Positions 12,721 to 21,700 of a DNA stretch of 37,076 nucleotides are shown in pieces; the stretch's first letter is position 1, and each line of letters begins with the position of its first letter. The stretch comes from a virus. The position numbers were made by a program, and so were the translations under genes. The stretch covers positions 1 through 37,076 of IMG/VR virus record IMGVR_UViG_3300009163_000089. The stretch is one strand, 5' to 3'. The notes beneath the pieces were generated by a model, which saw nothing but the letters and a program-made list of their open reading frames with translations, searched no databases and was not told the origin of the DNA.

Positions 12721-15700
12721 TTATTTACTCCATTTTGAGCGTTTTTTTCTTCCCCAAACTGAACGACTTCGGCCACTTCTACTACTTTTATTATATTCCT
12801 CGCCATATTTAAAGGCCTCAATTCTATCGTCCAACTCGTTTTCTATCTTAGACTTACCTTTTCTTTCTTTTGAGTAGTCGGAATAATTTCCAAATTCTTT
12901 TTTGTAACCTCTTATATCTTCGTATTCAAATTCTGTTTTGGTTTTATATCCGTAATCTTTTAGTATTCCATCGACAATTTTTTCTTCCTTGTCGTCATAT
13001 TTTTTTTTGTAGTCAGCGTCTTCTACATATTTTATCCAATGCTTTAAGTCTTCAGGTTCGTATGCATTATTTTTATCAGCTTCAATGTTCTTTAAAATAT
13101 CTATTTTCTTTTCTTTTAAATTTACTTCTTGTTGTTTTTCAACTTTTACCTCTTTGTAGACGTAGTCCATTGCTGACTTTCTAAAGTCCTTATAAAATGG
13201 CAACATGTTTAACATACCTGAGCCTTCAATAAAGTATCTTAACCTTTCTTTTTTTCTTGTAAGTATAGTCCTCTCTTCCTTTGGTTCACTTTTATTATAT
13301 GCTTTTAATAGTGTTGTCATAAAATTAAGGTGGGGGGCATATGGTCCTGATATTATAGTAAGTAGATCTGTAGACTCATCTATTTTTTTACCCTCAAAAG
13401 GATTATATGCTAATGCGTCTTTATATGGGTCATACTCACCATCCCAAATTCCTAAATCATCTCCGTATTTTTTATTTACTTGTTCTACAAGATAATTTTG
13501 CCACATTCTAGTAAAATTACCGTAATTTCTTCCAAGTATCATTCCTGTTGCAGAACCAAGCACTGACTGCATTACTCTTTCTGTTAGTGGTTTTTCAGAT
13601 AAAAATTCCCCAAGTCCTTGTATATTGTCCTTGTTGTTTTGCATTAAATCAAATTCTTTTTTATTGATTATTTTTCGGAGCATCATTTCCTCTAACGTCT
13701 TATTATAACTTTCTTTTTTATCATCAAACTTATCATACTTTAATTTTAATTTTTCTACTTCTTTTTCTTCATCGTCATCGTCAATACCCAACGCCATGTC
13801 AGCAAAATTATTAAATGTACCCCTCAACACAAAGACTAGTACTTCTGAAGACAGTCTAGTTAGGATACCATATAAAAACAATCTTTGCGATGCTGCTGCC
13901 AAAAGAAGTAGTCCGTCTTCCCTTGAAATGTCTCCCTTTCCAATCATTGCGAAGACACCCTTTCTAATGGTAAAGTATTCGTTGATCATGAACTTGTTCA
14001 TGAATCGATTAAAATTTTTGACAGCCGTTTCATATAAGTTATCATCTTCCCTAGAAACATTTTTAAGGACCCCCATAAAAGGATTAGTACTTGCCCCTGC
14101 AAGCACTACTTGTGAGTCAGCCCAATCAGTTGATTTACTAAGGGCATCCTTATATTTATTAAGGTACTCTTCGTCGTTGTTTATAATCTTATTGAAGTCA
14201 ATCGTCTCACCTGTTATTTTTTCAAATCTACGAGCAAAAGATCCAAACCAAAGAGGTTTTATCATCACCTTATCGGGTTGTGACACCACATTATTTGCAA
14301 CCAATGAAACAAGATTTACATAACGCCCTAGGAAATTGTCGTACACCTGTACCACTCCGTTTACAATAATGGTGTCCATTTTTCCTTTCCTACTAATCCT
14401 ATTTGTCAAGGCAGACAAGTCAAACATAGCACTATTTTCTCCTGCCTCTGAATAATTTCTTGCTGTTACCTTACTATTTAAGTTAGTTAAAACTTTTTTA
14501 CCATCTACTCCAAAGGCCAATTTTCCATACATTGAAACCCCTACACTGTAGTCTACAGGATTGTTGGTCATTACAAAAAATGTGTTTGAAATTCCTTCAG
14601 ACAACATCCTAGGGGCACTTGCAAGCATTGCACTGTACCCTACCTTAGCTAGTGCGTCAATAAATTTATTTGTTTGACCGAAATTCTGAGATAGTAGGTC
14701 ATTTAATGCTGTCTCATACGACTGAGATATAACCTCAAGCATTTCCCTTGCCTCTGAATCTTTTTTATTTTCTTTTAAGTTTAGCTCTGCTTTTTTCAAA
14801 GTCATTCTTGCAGTTCTTATTGGGTCTGCTAAGTGGTAGTTGATAAGAAGTGACTTTGAACTTTGGTTAATAGCAAAGTAAGGATTTAGAATAACAGGGG
14901 ATACATTTTTTTCATTGAAGTCATTTCTTTCTATTAAATTATTTGACTCCGTCCCCGGATTAATATTACTTTTTATTCTGTTTATTTGTTCGTCAATGGT
15001 CTCTTGATTTGTTTTTTGAGCGACCATTTGGGGAACATAATTTTTTAATGGTTTAAGTTGACTTCCATTTATTACATATGACGTAAAAGTAGCTTTTTTT
15101 GTCATCTCTTCGTTTATACTTTGCATCACTTTTAATGCAGAAATTTCAGCCTTATTAAAAGATGACAAAATCTTGTCAATATCTATCTTACCATTTACAA
15201 CAAAATTTTTCTTAATGTCCTGCATTACCTTTAAGTCTTGTTTGCTCATTTCAGTAACGCCCTTTATTTTTGCGAATTCAATTACAGCATCTAAGACCGC
15301 AAGCGCAGGTCTAGTTTGTTTACTGCCTTCATTTGACTCATACTCTAGTTGAATCATGTACAGCATCGACTTCATTTGAGACTTTATTAAAGCATTCCCA
15401 TCTTTTTTAAATGAATTAAAGACAGCATTTTCTGCTTCAATTAACCTTCCTTGGACATCTTTAATTTCAGATTGGTAGGTTTGTTGAGCTTTTGCAGATT
15501 CATTAAATATAGAATTAAATATTCTCTTTGTTTTGAAGTCTCCAAACATTTCGTCTATGTTAAACAAAGAATTAGAACCTACACCATACTTGTCATTCTT
15601 TATTCTTAATTTAATGTTAGCTATGTTTACGTCAAGCGTTCTAAGCCACTGCTGTATTCTTCTAACAACACCTCCGTAGCTGTCGGGAATAGCTTCCACT

Positions 15701-18700
15701 AATGTAGCCTCCTTAATATTTGACTCTAATTTTATTAGCATTTGAGATGTAGCATGATTTACAAATCCATTGTTTATATTGTAAATTATCTTAACTAAGT
15801 CATTTAAGTCGCTATTGTTTAAACTTTCAAGGTCACTATTTTTTAATGTTTCTATAAATTTATTGACGAAGTCCCTTTCTAATCTAAACTCGTCTCCTTT
15901 AAATTCATCTGTTGTTACCGTAGTGTCTTTTATCTCAGCAATTAACTCCTCTTTCTCATCCTCGTCTTCTTCCTTAGTCATCTTTTGTTTGACCTCCGCT
16001 TCGATTATCTTTGACTTATATTTTTTCATAAAATCAAATTCCTCTTTGCTGATTATACCATCCTCCAACATTTTTTTTATTGAATCAGAGTAGTCTAAGT
16101 CTTCATTGTTTACTTTAAAGTCATCATACCTACCCTTTAAGTCAGAAGCTTTGTCATTGCTGAACTCAATGCTTCTAATAATGTTGTTTAATTTTTTTTC
16201 TATTTCCGCTCTATTTTCAGGACTTAAAATTCTTCTGTTCCCTGAAAGCATTTCTATTACTTTTCTATAGTCTTCGAATACATCTTCCGGTATTAATTTT
16301 GCATTGATATTTAATACCTGCTTTAGTAGTGGGCCTAGGTCACTTGTAATGTCTCCAAGTTTTGGGGTTTTACCTATTGTATTTTTTTGAGCTGAGTCTC
16401 TCTTTTTATTTAACTCTGTAATCTTTTTTGCTTCAGTTTCTCCCTTGCCATCACTAGCAAGTTGTGACTTGGATTTTATTTTTGGTTTAGCATCTTTAAA
16501 TCCTTTTTCTGTTCCTGTTCTAACTTTACCTTGTTCGGCAGCTATTACTTTAGCTTGAGCTGAAATGCCAATATATTCTCTATATTGGTTCTTTAATGAT
16601 TGAGGCATTAATTCCCAAGCATTAATCTTTATGTCAGGAATACCAACTACTTCACCAAGAATAGCAGTCTCGTATGTTGAATGCGGAGCAGTACCACCTA
16701 ATCCTGTTGGCTTACCAACAAGCATAATATCATTTTGAGTAAAATTGTTCTCTCTGTAAAAACCATCTCTCAATTCATTGTAGTCTATGAATACATCAAA
16801 TGAACCTAATAACTCTTTCAATGAACCTTCAGGAGCTGTTTTTAATTTACTTATTTTATTTATAGCTAATAAAAATTCTTTTCTTTTAGAACTTTTATTT
16901 GAAGCAAGTTCTTCAAATGAATTAAATTGAGATAATATATTTTTAATAGTATTCAATTCATCTGTTTTTTTATTAAAGTTGTTTATAGCTTCTTTGAAAG
17001 AATTGAAATCAGATGTCTTGTTGATTCTGCTTGCAATTAAATCCAATACTCTTCTATTAAATAACTTTGCTACTTCAGGTGATCCACTGATGAAGAATAT
17101 ATAATCAGCCTCACTTACTTTTTCAGCTAGTGTAGCTTCTCTTAAACCACTTGCCCATAAAATATTTTTATCTCTATTCTTAGGATCTAAAGCAAAGCTA
17201 GGTCCCGCATCTAAGTAATGTTCATTGCCAATAACAGCATCGTAGTAGTTACCACGACCTAATTGGTCAGCCATCCAAAACCAAACCTTTTGCTTCTTCT
17301 CTACAATCTCTTTGATTAAAGCATTGATATCAATCTTATCTGCTTCAGTAACAAATGATAATGGCAGTGGAGTTTTAGGAAATTTTAGTGGAGTAGCTTT
17401 CTGAGGCTTATTTATTATATTAGTTGGACTACCAATAGGAACAGATAACCCTTCTTGTATCGCAGCAATATCAGATGGATTAATAGCCTCTCCCTTACGA
17501 ATTGATTCTGATATATTTTTAAAGAAATCAACGACTTGTTTGGTATCCTTGACGTCCTCAAAGGGTTTAAGCATACCGTTGGTTATCTTGGAAACTATTG
17601 AATTGATTAGTGTTGCAATCTTCTGCAATGTAGTTGCTGATAACTTTCCTTCTTCGGCAGCCAACGCTCCTGTTAACTCAGCAAGGTACTCCTCGTATGT
17701 AACGTCTAACAACTTACCTGTCTCCTTGTCTACATATTGATTAGCAAAGTCCATAAGGGCCTTGTTAGAGCTTTCCGTTAAAATTGATGCAATCCTATCC
17801 CTGAATCTTTTAAATAGCGCAGGATTGTCTCCAAATGCTTTTAACATGACACCATGGGCTACCTCATGCGCAACAGTCCTCGCATTTGCTTTGTTTAGGT
17901 TAATATTAATAACACCAAAGTATGAACCATCCGGTCTTTGAGCATAAGAAAAACTACCTGCAGAATCGGTAGATGCATTGATTGAACGCATATAAGAAGC
18001 ATAACTATCGTCATTCTCATGTACCACAATGTCAAAGTTTGGAAGTACAGACTGTAGTGTCTTAATAGCCCTCTGAGCGGCTTCAATGACTTTGATTCTT
18101 TCTTTGTCTGTTGTTTTTGTTTTTATGTTGTCAATAGCAGACTTGTTTTTTATGGAAACCCCTTGGTCAGTGGCTACAGGTGCTTCTGATTCATTGATGT
18201 CCAATTCAAACTCAAGCCTTTTTACAGCTTGTTGGTTCATCACTTCTTCAGCTTTTTCGTAGCTGTCTTTGTCGAAAGATTCAGTGTTTTCTTTTTCGTA
18301 GTTTTTGTATAAATCAAATAGACCTAACCTTTCCTCGATTGTGTTTCTATTTCCGCCATCGTAAATAAAGAATACTACATCGGGTCTTCCGTTATTGAAT
18401 TTTTTGTATGTTTCAAAGTCCCAATCTTTTACAGCATCACCATTTTCTATCATTGGTTTATACTGTTCATTAAAGGCTGTTCTTGAAACAGCTTTAAATC
18501 CAAAGTTAGAATAATAGTCAGGAAGAATGGTATCAAAAGCCTCTGCAGTAGTTGCTCCTTCTTTGATACCAATTACCATAAGTTGAGCTAAATTTTGAGG
18601 TCTTTTTGCATTTGGATTAGAGAATCCGCCTCCCAAGAAACCTTCTTTAGTAAGTGTTATTCCTGTTGAGCCATCTTCAGTTACGAACATTCTCATTCCG

Positions 18701-21700
18701 TTAAATTTTTCTCCGGTATGAACAGTAACAGATGCGGAAAATGGATTGTCTTTAAGAGACTCTACCATCATTTCTCTATAAGCATTCCCATCGGTTATCT
18801 CATATATTTTTTGAACACCTTTGAAGTTAGGGAATGCTTTTAATATACCTTCGCTTATTGCATTGTCTAAAGTATATTCAGCGACTACGTTTAAGTCAAG
18901 TAATCCAATTCTTTTAGTTCCTCGTACGTTTCTTTTATTGACTCCCCTCGTTCCGCTGCTTCTCTTAGAGTACCTCTCCAATAATTTGGGTAAGTCATCA
19001 ACTCCTCTATTTGGTCTTGAGTTAATATCTTCTTGCTCACTGATTCTTCTTGCTGTTTCATATCTTCTGAAATTAAATTTTGTTGGAAATATAGCTATCT
19101 TAGGTTCTGCAAATTTAAACATTTTTTCTGCCTTTTCCAAAAGTATGTTTGCCTCCTCTAATTTGCCTTGTTTTTTAAGTTCTCTTGCTTCCTTTCTTAA
19201 CTGATTTGCCTCTGCATTTACTCCACTGAAATTAACCCAAGAGTTCTGTCCTCTTGTCTGAAAAATAACAGCAGGCGCAGCTACATCACTATATAAGTCA
19301 AGGTGTTGGAGAGTGGCATTTTCTTCTCCTATAGCGCCAAATTGATTTCCTAATATACCATGTCCAAAATAGTCATGAACTACTCTAAACATTTCAGAGT
19401 TTGTTAGTTCGTAACCATCCTCTAATTTTATGCCACTTGACTGCAGTCCAATATTGTCAGATACATCAACATCGCCTTGACCAAATGCTACTTCGTTAGG
19501 AAGGAACCTAAGAGTATTGTTTTCTCTTATGTCTTGCAACATCTCTTTTGAATTAGAATAAGGCTCTCCTGCTTCTTGATGTCTTATTACTTTCAATCCC
19601 TTGGCTACTATAAACTCATATTGCTTTTTTGTTTCAGAAACAAAAGCATCATAAGCCACCTTAACCTCTTGCTTTGTAGGTTCATTTTTAATAGACTGAT
19701 AAGCATTAGCAATCATTTTTGATACTCTTTCAAAAAGCTTAGGTTGAGAAGTATTTCCTCTTTCAGGTTGATAATTTTTCTGCTTTTCTTTTATTTTTGC
19801 AGTAATTTTGTCTTTGTATTCTTGAGCAGCTTGCCGAACTGACTCAACACCCTCATTGAAGGCGGCTTTCTCGGTTTTAGACACCTCTTGAACATCGCCT
19901 TGTTTTTTATTAGAAGGAGTTTTCACTTTAACCACAGGCTCTAATAGAGGACTGATTAGCGCATCATACTTGTTGTATATCTTATTGTACTTAGCCAATA
20001 CGGTTTTCGGCATTTTAGTTTTATCTATCTTGCCATTTACTTTATAGCTTTCTATTTTAGGTATGGCCTTAAGGAGTTCAGCTTGTTCTTCAGCTCTGTA
20101 GGCAGTTACTTTTTCTTCGGCTTTACCTTCTTCGGTAATGGCTTGTTGACCTGATTTCAATATAGTTCCTTTACCTCCTATATTTAAAGCGTAGTCAATA
20201 GCTTTTCTTTTTGAATCAATTCCTTTACCTTCTGTAATGACATCATCTTCTAATATTAAATTAGCTATTGTCCCTATTGATAGTCCATTTTCTATGGCAT
20301 CATCAATCTGTTGGTTTAATTCATCATTACCTGTGTCTATGCTTTCTTTCTTAGCTATAGCATCTAAAATCTCTAACGAAAAAGAATCAGGAGACGAGGC
20401 TCTTAATGAAGCTCTAACAGTATTTAATTCTTTGTCATCTAATACTTTTTTAGAAATGACTTTATAGTCATTACTAGTCATCTGTTTTGTAGTCTCAGAA
20501 GGAGTTACTTCTTCTTCGGCTTTACCTTCTTCGGTAAGGACTTGAGGTTCTGCTGTGGGTTCTCCTTGGACCACTTCTTCGCCAACTTCGGTTGTTGGCT
20601 GTACAGGTACTTCACCTGCTGCTTGCTCTTGAATGGCATCTTTTTGTTTTTGGTTTATTTGGTTAAGTTCTATATCAACTTTAGTGTCTGCTGTTTCAAC
20701 CACAGGTGCATTAAATTCTGAAATAATAGACTGTATTTTTTCATCTAAGTCTTTGTATTCTGTTTCAGCCTCTGTCCTTGAAATTTTTTTGCCTTCTACA
20801 ATTATTATGTCTTTATCTTTTCTTTTTCTTTTCAGCGCCTTCTCTAATACCTTTAACCTTTCTATGCCATTAAATCCTTGGACTTTTAAAGGTAGTTTCG
20901 TCAGCTTGTCATTAATTTCTTTTATTTCTTCTTTTATACTTTTACTTAACGACTCATCTTTGCCTTCAATTGATTTCTCTAGTCTATTTCTTTTATTTAT
21001 TAAATTAAAGGCCTCCATCTTTGCACTTTCAGGTAGATTCTCATCTATTGAATTAAAAACACCTGCCACTAAGTCAATGTCATTTAATGCTGACTCGGCC
21101 TGTGACTTTGTCATGGTGCCCTGTATCATTTTATTTTTTAAGTCTGCTACAATAATTTTTTTAAATTGTTCGTCAGAAGTAAAGTCCTCAAGAAAATTCA
21201 AGTCTTCTTTGTTATATAGCGACAGATTCCCATTTATTAATAGTTGAGAGTTCACTATCACTGTAGACATCGCGAAACCACCGATTGCTTCTGCTATTGC
21301 TCCTTCACCAACCGCCGATAAGCCTTCCATTAAGGTTTTAGGGGTAGAAAATGCCTCACCACCTGTTAATTTTTTTAAGTCTTCTTCTGTGTTGTAAGCA
21401 GCCCTTAAGTAATTATATGCCTTTTTTATTCCAATGTCAGCAAATAATGTTTGGATTGCTCCCGTTTCACCTTCTGCTAACGTTCCCGCAACAACTTTTA
21501 AAACTCCTTTCCCAATTAAATTCTTTACCTCTTTGTTTGCTATATTTTCAAGTACTTCTCTAGTTGCACCGGCAGGTAAAGTTTTTGCTATGTTACCTAA
21601 AATGCCTTTGCCTAGTAAATAAGACTGCCCTTTAGTTAGTCTATTAAGACCAAAGTTTTCAAGTGCTCCCATGACAATACCATACGGCAAAGAAACTTTG

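Noticed and set aside
12719-12760. Bidirectional terminator between the convergent operons
   Set aside because: Only two bases separate the stop codons and no inverted repeat is visible on either side.
13796-14323. 175-codon plus-strand frame inside the giant gene
   Set aside because: Antisense shadow of the well-formed minus-strand coding sequence; no recognisable domain or leader.
20633-21247. 204-codon frame on the plus strand inside the giant gene
   Set aside because: Reads as antisense of a long helical part of the giant protein (Ser/Leu/Phe-rich, low complexity); no independent promoter or leader.
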